64,000 bases of DNA from Clusia tigrina (lineage: Eukaryota; Arthropoda; Insecta; Diptera; Clusiidae): positions 19,022,481 to 19,086,480 of the forward strand of contig OV050032.1 in assembly GCA_920105625.2 (NCBI GenBank), in the 5' to 3' direction. The notes under the pieces were generated by a model. It was not told the origin of the DNA, made no database searches, and worked only from the letters and a program-made list of their open reading frames with translations. Both the position numbers and the translations under genes were made by a program. Positions 11,231 to 22,192 of this stretch are shown here, in pieces (position 1 is the first letter of the stretch; the number at the start of each line of letters is the position of its first letter).

Positions 11231-14200
11231 CAATGGCGCTCCTAAATTCTTAGCACCATATTCTGTGTTCTCAGCACAATGCGTTCATTGAATTTTGTCC
11301 TTCCGCCCAACGTCAAAGGACGAATGCACAATAAGCGCTAGTCACATGCAACTGCACTAATCAAACACACTCGTACACTTGCAATTCCGTTTCTCCGACC
11401 TCTACTCCCCACGAACTAACCAACTCCATTCCTAATCGTTTCTGGCTTCAACTTAGTACCCTTCCTTAACTGTGGTCGTCTGCAGCAGTGCAACTCAAGC
11501 GTTACACTTGGCATACAGTCGCCTTGTCAGAGTTGTGAAATTTATGTAGTTTTTTTCTTTCCCATTCTGTCTGTGGCGAATTCATTGCATTGCGTTGCAT
11601 ACTTTTAGGTGGTCGAACCCTTCTTTGCACCGCTGTTGCGACCTGCTAACGTCAGTAAGTTTAAATTTCAAATTTTATTCCCTCTAACTTCTCATTTCAT
11701 TTGCTGTGGGGTTGCGGAGTTGTTAGATATATTCAAATACCCTATACCCAGGAGAGTGAACCTTGCATTCAGGCTAGTGTTTCGATGGACGGTATCTATT
11801 ATCTATTTCGTATATCGATATCGTTTATGAACCAGTCTAAAGAGAACCTTGTTCTAAGGAAATTTACGTCAACTGATTATGCAGTTTGTGTATTGGACGC
11901 ATTCTATGCATACCATTGTCTGCCTTGCCCAATTTTAGTGGTATCTTCACTTCCATTATGCCGCTTACAAATTTCATATTAATTTGAAGGTGAACTTTCG
12001 CATATTTTTTGTGGGTGTTCGCTTTTGCGCTGCTGCAGAACGACGCAAAAGTAGCTTATTTTTAGTGCCACATTAGGAGTGAACAAAGGAGTTGATTTTG
12101 CTTGCGTAGTACGCCCCTTAAAAGGGATTTCACTTTGTCGATATTTAAGTTACTGACTCCCCAAAAATAGAGAGTGCAGCGTTGTCCTTACTTTGCATTC
12201 ATTGAACATATTGCAATTTCAGCTATCAATTGAACAAAGTTTGCTTGCTACAATTTGAACACAACAACAACCGCGGGAAATTCTCATATTGCTGATGAGG
12301 CAATTGCAGCGATTCTTTAAAGCCAGAATTGCTTATATTCGAATAGGGAAAAAAGGAAGAGACACTTCAATTTGAATATTATTTTTAATGACTGAATAAA
12401 CTGTTTGCTAACTGCCAATCATAGAATGGGCAGGCATCAAAATGGACAACCTCCAAAATTATGGGCTGCAGTACCGCGAGGTACGTTCTCTGAACAGCCT
12501 GTAGCCCCGAGTGCGTTTTATTTGAGATCTATGTACATAAGATTTATAATCGACTGAATTGAAGTAAGAAGACATAATTACGGAGTGTATTGGAATATGT
12601 CTACAGCTATGCCCACTACTTTCATCGGTGCTGATCAAGTCATAGCACGATTGCCGTCTTCCTTCCAACGCCACTTCAGCATATTTACTAGTCTGCAATT
12701 CTACTTAATCAGTTTCCTTATTTAGCACTTTACCATCGGGCCGAAAACCACACTTAGCTAGGGGTCAAACGCTTGGCTCGCTGACATCCGGGCTCAGCAT
12801 TTTTATGGATGGGTGCCACCATCGAAGTTCCTGCGGCATGTAAATTAAAGACGCTTCAGCAATTTTTACTTGCAATTTTCCAGTTCACTCTTCATCGGTT
12901 TTATTTATACAATATTATTCGAGTTATTTTCTTAGACTATACTCGTAAACGATACGCTTCCTGGTGAACTGGGAGTTAATGATAGTACCCAGTGACTGCT
13001 TCACATGTAAATTATGTTGATTGGGCGCCATTAGCCGTGGCCATCAAAAGACTCTCGTCACAAGTATTGGCGTCCAAATTACCTTTGAATGAATTAAATG
13101 GGAGGCCATTATCGCCAGTTGCAGCACGGAAACAACAAATATGAAGGAGAAGTGAATTTTTATGTTGATTAGATTTTCAGAGGGGACAATCTTAAATAGC
13201 GGTCGTAAACAGCTTCCTGGACCGACACTCACACACACACACACACACACACACATCGCTTGAGTGGGGGAAGTGCACGTAATTTATGCATGCGAAAATT
13301 ACCTCCAATGCGCCATTCCAAGTGATTTGGGTGATTTGAAGCGATTAAAGTGAGGTTTGTGCAGTCCAACAAGACACGGGCACCAGGGACTCTTATGTAT
13401 ATTTAGGCATAGGTTTGATGAGCCATGAAGTATCATTACCCAGCAACGCTAATGGGTACAACGTACATCGCTTTCATGCATGAACACTGTTGCCAGACAA
13501 AATCAGAAATGTGCGGCGCCTGATTACTGCCTCCTTCTTTCCTTCTACCTATGGCTTCTGGTGACGTTGATGCTGATGTCGATGGTGCTGATGATGCTCC
13601 TTCATTATTTCCTCTTTATTTTCTAATACGTTGCGATGGCAACATTTCAAATGGAAATGGAAGTAGTAATCCTAGCAGCAGCAGCAGCAGCAGAAGCAAC
13701 AGCAAAACAACTGCAAGATGGAGTATAATGTAATGATACTCGCAACCACTACCACACCCGCAGATTCATTTAATCTTGGTTAAATCAATACTGTTGCCAT
13801 TGTTGCGATGTTGATTCTGCAGTCGCTGGTGACGACGCTATTGATGAGCAATTATATTGTGGTTGCAACAAATTGTCTTAATGACCACAAGTCGACTGCA
13901 GCAGGTGCCACGCACGATAGAGAAAGAATATGCAGAACAAATTGAGCGTGGGGTCCACCGCCGTTGTTGCCGCAGTCTCTGCTGCTACTTACTTCGTAAG
14001 AAATATTAATTATTGCGAAGGAAACCCCATAATACATGCTTCATAATCATGTGAAGCACCGCCCTTCGATTGGGGAAGGCACTATTTAATTACAGGTACG
14101 AGTACTCGTATGTCATTACAAGTCATTATGAGCTCTTAATCTATAAGTATTCTTTTATGTATTACCCATAATCAATGACGTAATCAAGTGCCAGTCTCAA

Positions 14201-14455
14201 CTCGCTCAGACAAAATTATCCCTTAAAAAGGAAGAAAATGGTATACTAAGTGTGAAGTATTGAAGTAGCGATTTTATGGTTCACAAGTTGAAAAAGTTGA
14301 GTTGTAGGCGAGAGGACTCAACCACACTTTTTTTAGGCATTCCAATGGACAACTTATTTGAGTCGTGTTATTCATGGTATTTATATTAAAAATTGTTGTT
14401 GTTGTACGAAAATTTGTGGGAAGTAAACATTAAAATATTATTTTTAAAATAATAT
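11231..14455. other. Spacer without a recognisable gene
   Basis: Open frames on both strands are short and show no domain. A CA microsatellite of about 27 bp lies at 13228-13254, and a short AGC run with GAT-rich sequence at 13560-13695. Nothing else is supported. Confidence 0.6.
13228..13254. repeat. (CA)n microsatellite
   Basis: A run of about 13 CA dinucleotides, interrupted once near its start. Confidence 0.9.
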
Positions 14456-14559
14456 GGAAATAAGTGCTGAAGTAGGAACACTGTGCAAATGTGGTACGTT
14501 TAAGGAGAAGATTACCGGATGCGTCCAATCGTTTGGAATGGCCAAATGTTAAGTAAGTA

Positions 14560-15033
14560 ATGAGACCCAAGGTTTTTTTTAAAAAGTCCGCACGCACTTT
14601 TGCTATTCCGCCCATTATTATGCTGTGCGCCGCTTTCAGATTTCTTCCCAAAGGCCCAGCGCAACCCACATTCTCTGTTGTTTCCGATGAGGTTTTAAAA
14701 CTCTCAGAGCAGTACATTTGTAGTCGATGGATAAAAGCCTCGATGAATGTGAGCGAAATCAACGATTCGAAATTGCCAGTTTTTGCTCAGAGGAGATTTC
14801 CAGGAGTTATAGGATTCGTGTGAGAATCATATCACCCCGGAAGGACTTACAACATCCGTATTTAAACAGAAAAGGATATTGCTGCGTCAATGTAACGATC
14901 GTAAGTATTTTGCATTTGAAATGATTATTTGTGCATAATTTTAACCTTTGTTTAGTTTTCTGTTTTTAAAATGAATATCAGGTTTGTACACGCGCGGTAT
15001 CCTGGCGCAATCCACGATTCCCTAATATGGAAT
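14560..15033 (+). pseudogene. PIF/Harbinger transposase remnant
   Basis: The reading has the order expected for a Harbinger (HARBI1-like) DDE transposase: an ALRF-like helix (AAFRFLPKG), then RFPGVIGFV, then HPYLNRKGY, then ARYPGAIHDSLIWN. FPGVIGFV is normally followed at once by D-x-T-H, which holds the first catalytic Asp. Here the frame meets TGA at 14821-14823, and the match resumes in the next frame with VRIISPRKDL, so a small deletion appears to have removed the Asp. A 55-nt intron fits at 14901-14955 (GTAAGT…TTTAG) and restores the match. A second donor GTGAGT follows IWN at 15034. The C-terminal part with the final acidic residue was not found. It is a dead transposon fragment; terminal repeats were not identified. 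Confidence 0.7.
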
Positions 15034-15257
15034 GTGAGTACATCAAAGCAATATCTTGAGTGCACACCAATACATGGATTTTAGGTGACGCTTTCTTCTA
15101 TGGTTCAAATAATGAATTAATTTTATTAATTATTTTAAGGCGATTCTGGATATCCACTCAGTTGTGAACCATAAAAGGGACATCAGTTCTTATATGTATA
15201 TTATATCCGTGTTTAGTTATAAATGATGAAAATACTAGTTTATTACAATATTGATTA

Positions 15258-17151
15258 TTATTATTATTATTGTCAAGGGGATCTTGCAGTCCGAATTTAG
15301 AGATCTATTGTGCCTCCTTCATGGATTCAGAGTATTTCCCAGAGTCCAGTTTCCTTGATAAATTTTACTATTAAGCTTATTTTGATGAGTCTAATTTCTT
15401 CATTCGGTATTAGATGATTACCCAAATGCTTCTTTCACTTGTGCATTAGTGCTGAGAATGATCCCATCACGTATCGTTCGGGGTCTCATCTTCTTCCCTA
15501 CAAAACCCACATACTCCACTAGAGTAGATTCCTAGTTTTGCTAGGTGATAATTCAACCCACAGTACCCTGTTAGAATTCCTGTAATGATTCTTAGATTAT
15601 TCTTATTTAGTTTCATACAATCTTTAAAATGATTTAGGTTAAAGATCCCTATAAGCGATTTTGATTGGGATAGCCCTGGTAAATTGTCCCAGTATAATCT
15701 GCTATATACTTCGTAAATGAATGAGGAGAAGGCCACAAAATGGTTCCGGGCTAAAATCCGAGAGGGTGCTCCTTTCCTGGCAAGTTTGTCTGACATTTCG
15801 TTAACCGAAATTCACAAGTACCCTGGAACCCATAGGATATATACCCGATTGTGGTCAGGGATGTTCAGCTTATCAGGACACTTCATCACCACTTTTGACG
15901 TCATCTGGTGAGAGTTGAGTGCTTTTATTGCTGCTTGGCTATCAGTTAAGATGGCTATTTTTTTGTTCCGATACTTACGCTCAAGGTAGAAGTAAACGCA
16001 CCTATTTATCAGGTAAATTTCCACTTGAAAGATGCTTGGGTCCTTGCCTAGTGCTTCTGAGTATCTTTTCTTCGGCCCACATACATATGCCCCGGCTTCT
16101 TCATTAGTGAAGGAACCGTCCGTGTACCATGTTACCATGTTCTGGTTTATCTTGCAAGTTTTAGACATACCTTCCCAAATCTTTTTATTACAAAGTTCAG
16201 TTTTGAATCGTTTTATGGGTGTGTTATAGGGTGAACTGTGGAGTGCTTCTGATACAAGCATACAGTTGAATGTTTGTACTGCGGAATCTAATTCATCCGG
16301 GCTTTTAAGACTGCATTTATCAGGAAGGAGACTATTTGCAGAATTTTAGCCAATTTGTTTTGTTTGTTATTAAGCGAACAGGTTGGTTTATGACTTCTGT
16401 GTATTTCCTTGTGTTTTATGATTGGAGAGTGCTCTGAACTCAGTTCATAACAGGATTCTGTAGACATTAGTGTTTGGCTGAGCCCTTTCGTTATTGCAAA
16501 ATCTAGTAAGTCTGTTAAGTGTATATATAATAATTTGTTGCCTTGTGCAATTCAGTAGGCAATCATCGGTCTGACAACTGCTGTGTAATTTCGGTGTCCC
16601 TAGGTTTTTCCTGCAATACATCTCCATGTCAATAATTCTCAAATAGGCTTTATGCCATTTCCTCAATGTGGATTTTCCACAGTAATTTTAAGCCAAATCT
16701 TACACCGAATAATTTTGCTTCTTTCTGTTGTTCTATCTCTATTCCGTCTGGGCAGATAGGCTTTAGATGCTTGAGTTTGTGTTTTCTTGTGAATGGTACA
16801 ATGGAGGTTTTTGATGGCCTTACCCTGACACACCACTAGTTCGTTAGTTTTAATCCTAGTGTAATTCCGACACATACAGTATCCTCAGATTTATCTCTAC
16901 ATACTATGGCAATGCCATCACCATGGCCTTGTTATGATAGCCATTGTTTCCTAACTCCATCAATAGTTCATCTACTACTATACTCCACATCAGCGACAGC
17001 ACACCAGCTTATGGGGACCTTTGTGTGGTGTTCGCAATTATACTTCCTGCTCTGGTTGGTATCTCTACTTTCCTGGTACGAAGCTTGTTGCTCTAGATAT
17101 TGCCTTTTCCTTCTTTTCTGAACTATCCTGAAGCACATTGGTTAGTTGAAG
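15258..17151 (-). mobile_element. 5'-truncated non-LTR retrotransposon with RNase H
   Basis: This is the 3' part of a LINE-like element on the minus strand, of the I/LOA group that carries RNase H after reverse transcriptase. Near 17030-16930 the reading shows the late reverse-transcriptase words GVLSLMWSIVVDELL. It then runs through a decayed region (16875-16445), an RNase H domain (TWYTDGSF, ILTDSQAAIKAL, LWVPGYL at 16140-15812) and the C-terminal tail (LRIITGILTGYCGLNYHL, CGFC at 15590-15490). The 3' tail is a run of AAT units (15258-15271 on the + strand). The 12-bp word CAATATTGATTA flanks it at 15246-15257 and 17152-17163, a convincing target duplication. Many frameshifts and stops make it inactive. 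Confidence 0.82.
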
Positions 17152-17206
17152 CAATATTGATTAAATTATATATATCACATAAACATGTGCCTTAACTTAA
17201 CAAATA

Positions 17207-18492
17207 CGAGGGCGGATTGATATTGAAGCTACCTAAGTAGGAAAAAAACATTTTTTTTTTCAAAAACCATTTATTTCTCAACATAGTCTCCTTTTACTTC
17301 GACACACTTAGTAAGACGATATTCCAACTTTTTTATACCATCTGAATAATACGATTTCGGGAACCCCTCAAAATACGCGTTAGTTTCGGTAATCACTGCA
17401 TCGTTTGAGATGAATCTTTTTCCTGCGAGCCATTTTTTCAAGTTTGGAAACAGGAAAAAGTCACTAGGAGCTAAATCTGGACTATAAGGTGGATGATTAA
17501 CCAATTCGAAGTGTATTTCACGTAATTTTAGCATCGTATCTAATGCTGTGTGAACCGGTGCGTTGTCTTGAAGAAAGACCTTTTTTCTTCTTTAAAAATA
17601 TGTCGTTTTATTTGATTGCATCTATCAATTGATCCAATAATGCACAATAATACTTTCCTGTGATTGTGGATCCTTTTTCAAGATAATCGATGAGCAATTT
17701 TCCGTGTGCATCCCAAAATACAGTGGCCATAACCTTGCCAGCCGATTTCACTGCCTTCGCCTTCTTCGGAGCACTTCCTCCAGCTTCGACCCATTGTTTC
17801 GATTGATTTTTGGTTTCAGGTGTGTAGTGGTGGACCCACGTTTCATCAACAGTTATTAATCGACGCCAAAAATCAACAGGATTACGCTTTATCATGTCCA
17901 AACACCGCTGTGAAGTGGTCTGTCGAACTCGTTTTTGTTCGACACTGAGCAAACGCGGCACCCATCTTGCCGATAGCTTTTTCATATGCAAATGTTCATG
18001 CAAATTGTTGAACACACGTTCATATGATATGTTTACCATTTCAACAATCTCACGCAACTTGACTCGGCGATCATTCATAACGATATCGAGGATTTTCTTG
18101 ATATTTTCTTCAGTAACCACCTCTTTTGGCCTTCCTGTTGATGGTATTGTTGCAGTGCTTGTTCGGCCGCGTTTAAATTCAGCAATCCAATATTTTACCA
18201 TGTAGTCTGACGAAGCTGACTCACCGTAATGTTTCGAGCTTTTCTTTTGTCTCTTTCGCTGTTTTCTCTTTCAAATAATAGTGTTTAATCACTGCACGAA
18301 ACTCGCTTTTTTCCATTTTTCAAGAAACACAAAAGTTGCTTACTTCAAACGACTACAACAAATAAACTAATCGATGAATTTGGGTGAAATTTTAACAGCT
18401 GACGTTTGACAGATCGCAATTTCCAAAAAAAAAAGTTTGTGTGTTTGTGCTGCCATCTAGCGCTAGGTAGCTTCAATATCAATCCGCCCTCG
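17207..18492 (-). mobile_element. Full-length mariner element, inactive
   Basis: The element is 1286 bp, the usual mariner size. It has 29-bp perfect terminal inverted repeats (17207-17235 and 18464-18492, starting CGAGGGCGGATT) and the TA target duplication at 17205-17206 and 18493-18494. The transposase reads on the minus strand. The element sits 43 bp beyond the truncated end of the neighbouring retrotransposon. Confidence 0.95.
17271..18316 (-). pseudogene. Mariner transposase, frameshifted
   Basis: The protein would bind the terminal repeats and cut and join DNA with a D,D34D triad. It starts at ATG (complement of 18314-18316) with a short MEKSEF-like N terminus. A small deletion near 18225 shifts the frame ahead of the word MVKYWIAEF. 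The long middle block (18201-17608) holds the second helix-turn-helix region and the first catalytic Asp in TVDETWVHHY. A stop and frameshift follow at about 17605. The second Asp survives in the DNAPVH word in another frame (about 17575-17560). The third Asp is in YSPDLAPSDFFLFP (17490-17440). All catalytic residues are thus recognisable, but at least two frame breaks stop a full protein. The words resemble the irritans/vertumnana-type mariners. Confidence 0.92.
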
Positions 18493-18494
18493 TA

Positions 18495-19894
18495 TATGCG
18501 AATATTTTCAAAAATATTCTTCCAATGTATCCAGCATAAGTTGTATGTCCTTTGAGACAGTTTCCAGAGAACCTCGCTATTATTATCCGGTTCATAGCAG
18601 GATTTGATATTTTATAATTCAGTACATGAATATCCAAATTTATTTTGGATATGTTACTATGATCACCACACTGACAACTGCTTATCATTTATGTACATCT
18701 GCATATCCACGCTATCCTTACCATTTGTCGGTATATCCTCTACTGATTTAAAATCGGAATCTCCCCCTGAAGTAGCTCTCATTTTACAAGTGTAGATGCA
18801 TTTTAGTTTAATGCGACTCTTGAGATTTAAGCGACATTTGTTTGCCAGCTTGTCATCCCACTGTGATATTAGAGAGCCCATTTGCTCTATCACTTACTAT
18901 ATAAAACTAATGAACCATCCACACACATCTCCCGTCCTATTCCTCCATTCAATCTACATAATTTCTGCTTACTTACATTTTGCATACATTTTACGTCGAG
19001 ACAATAAAAAAGAAAATCGCATGAATTAACACTGAAAACCCACTCAGACGAAAGTCCTTAGACTTCACTTTTCGGCAAAAAAAAAAAAACAGACACAGCC
19101 ACACACACGCGTACACCCACACATACACACACACACAAGAAGAAGGAAGTTTGGCTCGAAAACTCCTCAGAACAATGGCGACGGCGGCGGCAACGACAAC
19201 AATGCACTTTGAGCACAGCAGACAGAAATGCACTCACTCAGCGAATGCAGACACCAAAAAAACAACGGCAGCGGTAGTGGCAGTGGCAGCAACGACAACG
19301 ACAACAACAGCGGCGGCAGTAGCAACAAACTGCAAAACAACAACAACACCAACAACAACACCAATAACAACATGATGAGAATCAACAAAACCACAAAAAC
19401 AAAATAAGTGCCAAAAGACCTAGTTAGGTTGTACCCGTAACTACACTTTGGAAAATTGTACTATAATAGCGAAGTAGCGAGTACTTTGCTCCTTTTTCAG
19501 TGTTTCAAGATGACTTTTTTTATGCTCACAGTGCAAATTCGTATCCCAACACGCCTCAAAAGACAACGTCAGACCACACACACGCGACGCAGAGATCCGA
19601 AAGACAATTTATTATTTAAAATGTTGTGGATACAAATTTATGTGTTTGTTGTTGCCATTTTTGTTGTTGGTGGTGTCTGGAGCGGATGAACTCCTGTTTT
19701 CTTTTTTCATATTTTTTATTTACTTATTTATTTTTGTTTTCCAGCTACTGTTTCCGTTGACACAACATTGATATAAGATAAATTATGTTGAGCCCAGCGA
19801 CAGGAATTTCTGTGAACATTCTTAGCAGAAGGGGAAGTGGAGTTGCATGCGGCAGGTAACCTAAAGTCGTACGGTTTTCTCTGTACTTCTGTTG
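18495..19894. other. Spacer with low-complexity sequence
   Basis: No gene is recognised. The stretch 19080-19400 is a block of CA, CAA and GGC-rich simple sequence typical of fly non-coding DNA. The region ends at the CGCG target duplication of the second errantivirus. Confidence 0.6.
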
Positions 19895-19898
19895 CGCG

Positions 19899-20467
19899 AC
19901 TTAAGTTTTGTAGATGCTCTTTTATAAAAAATTATATGATCACTAAGAATATATAAATCCTTAGTCAACTGATTTCAAAGTAAAAGGCACAACTTGTCAG
20001 TTCAACGTTATAAACTTTATTAAAACTTATTTGTTAGTAGTATTTATATATAAATAAATTGTATTCTTAACTTACGGATAGAGGTTTTTAAAAAGAGAAG
20101 GAAAAGGAGGTTTGAAAAGAGATAGCAGGTATATAGAGTTAATATAGAATAAGTGTGTAGTTAGTGTTACTGAGCGGCTGTAGGTATCGTTCCGATCTGT
20201 CCCCAACTCACATGGCGCCGACGGCCAAGAGGCGCCAGATGATCGGATATGCAGGCCAGTTCGGTCGAACAACGCCGACGGCCAAGAGGCGCCAGACAAA
20301 TATGGATTATTTAGTGATGTCAGGCAATCAAGTCTGGCGACTGTAATTCGGCGCCAGATGATCGGTTATGCAGGCCAGTTCGGTCGAACAACGCCGACGG
20401 CCAAGAGGCGCCAGACAAGTATGGATTATTTAGTGATGTCAGGCAATCAAGTCTGGCGACTGTAATT
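19899..20467 (-). repeat. 3' LTR of errantivirus copy 2
   Basis: This is the 569-bp LTR in reverse orientation, starting ACTTAAG and ending CTGTAATT on the + strand. It is preceded by the target duplication CGCG at 19895-19898. Confidence 0.95.
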
Positions 20468-20478
20468 CCTCCCCCCTT
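20468..20478 (-). promoter_or_regulatory. Polypurine tract, copy 2
   Basis: The reverse complement reads AAGGGGGGAGG directly against the LTR, identical to copy 1. Confidence 0.9.
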
Positions 20479-20629
20479 GGAGTAAAGCGACGGCCACAAG
20501 GATGACGCCGGGGCAGGAGCGAAATGTTGCAGGCTCGTTGGTTCAGGTCTATATGTTGTCCGTTTTATGCTGTGCCATGCTGTCGATGCTCTGATGTTTA
20601 GAATGACGATTGCTGAGATGGGTTCAAGT

Positions 20630-21534
20630 TCAAGTTGTATTCCGATGCTCATCTGGTAGTCTCTTAATTTTTGTACGCTTAAGATTTCGGTGGATGTAGG
20701 TAGTTATTGGGTGGTGGTAGTATATGAATTTCATCCTAATATACACTTGGGTTATCTTGGGGACTATTCGGATTATTTCGACGGAGCAGTGCTGATAGTG
20801 AAGTAGTGCTGTACCTTCTATAGTGTGGGGTTTAGTGCTGCAAGTAGAATTTATTAGTTTTTGGAACATTGACAAATAATATATATATAATTATGTTCTG
20901 GCTGTGTAATTGATTCGGTATGTCCTATGTCATCTATTGGGCAATAAGCAGGTTGATTGTTCATCAATTTTCCTATGCAGTTTGAAGAGTCAGTTCTCTC
21001 TTGGTTGTTGGATTCAGCGCGGTAGTAAGTGTCTTCTATTTTGGGGCATCGTGTATTTGAAAGTTGTATGTTATATTCATTATAGGTTATAAATGGTTTT
21101 GTTGTTATCGATTTTGTTTTGTTTATTTGAATTGGTGGGATTATATGATAAAAATAATATTTGTTGGGTAACATATTTGGTATGCGTATATTGAATATAA
21201 TATTTGATTTATTTTAATATGCTTGTAGTTCAAGCAATTCATAAATGTGTTTATTTCAGACAATGTTTATGTTTTGTTTCTTTAAGACGTTTTCAATTGC
21301 AGCTTGATTTAATAAGAATTTTGGAATGGCGTTTAGTTTACTTAAAATAATTGCTTCTGCAATATTTGATAAATGGTTCATTAATAAGTCTATGTTGTAA
21401 TTGATTTGATTTAAGTACTGTGTTTGTTTTCTTTTGTATTTATATTCATCATTGTGAATGTAGATTGTCGATGAAGAAAAATAATTTGTGTTATATGAAA
21501 TGGAAATCTGGCTTTTTGAGGCACTAGGTTTCAT
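20630..21534 (-). pseudogene. env: Degenerate env remnant, copy 2
   Basis: It has the same three open pieces as copy 1 (21256-21534, 20854-21174 and 20630-20875), and their conceptual peptides read the same in the two copies. The stops and frame change sit at the same places. The damage therefore predates both insertions. No signal peptide or complete membrane anchor is visible. Confidence 0.55.
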
Positions 21535-21549
21535 GTTTAAATTGGTTAT

Positions 21550-22014
21550 ACTGGAGTGCTCATATTCAGTGAGATCGCAGTGTGTTTTCTTACTGGAGTG
21601 CTCATATTCAGTGAGATCGCAGTGTGATATTTTGTTTGTTTATATTCATCGTTTTAGATTTGTTGTGAAGGAAAATAATTAGTTTTATGTGACATAGAAA
21701 TCTGGCTTTTTAAGGCACTAGGTTTCATGTTTGAATTTGTTATACTGGAGTGCTCATATTCAGTGAGATCGCAGTGTGTTTTCTTACTGGAGTGCTCATA
21801 TTCAGTGAGATCGCAGTGTGATATTTTGTTTGTTTATATTCATCGTTTTAGATTTGTTGTGAAGGAAAATAATTAGTTTTATGTGACATAGAAATCTGGC
21901 TTTTTAAGGCACTAGGTTTCATGTTTGAATTTGTTATACTGGAGTGCTCATATTCAGTGAGATCGCAGTGTGTTTTCTTACTGGAGTGCTCATATTCAGT
22001 GAGATCGCAGTGTA
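21550..22014 (-). repeat. Compound minisatellite, copy 2, six units
   Basis: Units begin at 21550, 21592, 21744, 21786, 21938 and 21980. The spacing alternates 42 and 152 bp, which gives three 194-bp higher-order repeats. Copy 1 has the same design with five units. Confidence 0.88.
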
Positions 22015-22032
22015 ATTATTTTTTATTTTATA

Positions 22033-22034
22033 AA

Positions 22035-22114
<80 letters not shown>
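22033..22114 (-). repeat. (TA)n and poly(T) tract, copy 2
   Basis: About 12-15 TA units are followed by a T run of about 50 (a poly(A) tract on the element's strand). It lies between the pol stop and the minisatellite, matching the position in copy 1. Confidence 0.85.
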
Positions 22115-22116
<2 letters not shown>

Positions 22117-22192
22117 TTCAACTTTACTGTGTATATCCGCGATGGATACAACATCTGAGATAGATGTTAACAGTATTGGTACATTTAGGAAT

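Noticed and set aside
19151..19394. Thr- or Leu-rich proteins on both strands
   Set aside because: Both are translations of CAA/GGC low-complexity DNA.
20072..20346. Open frames inside the LTRs (60 and 75 codons) as small genes
   Set aside because: They occur in all four LTRs only because the LTRs are copies. They overlap on opposite strands and run over the 119-bp duplication.
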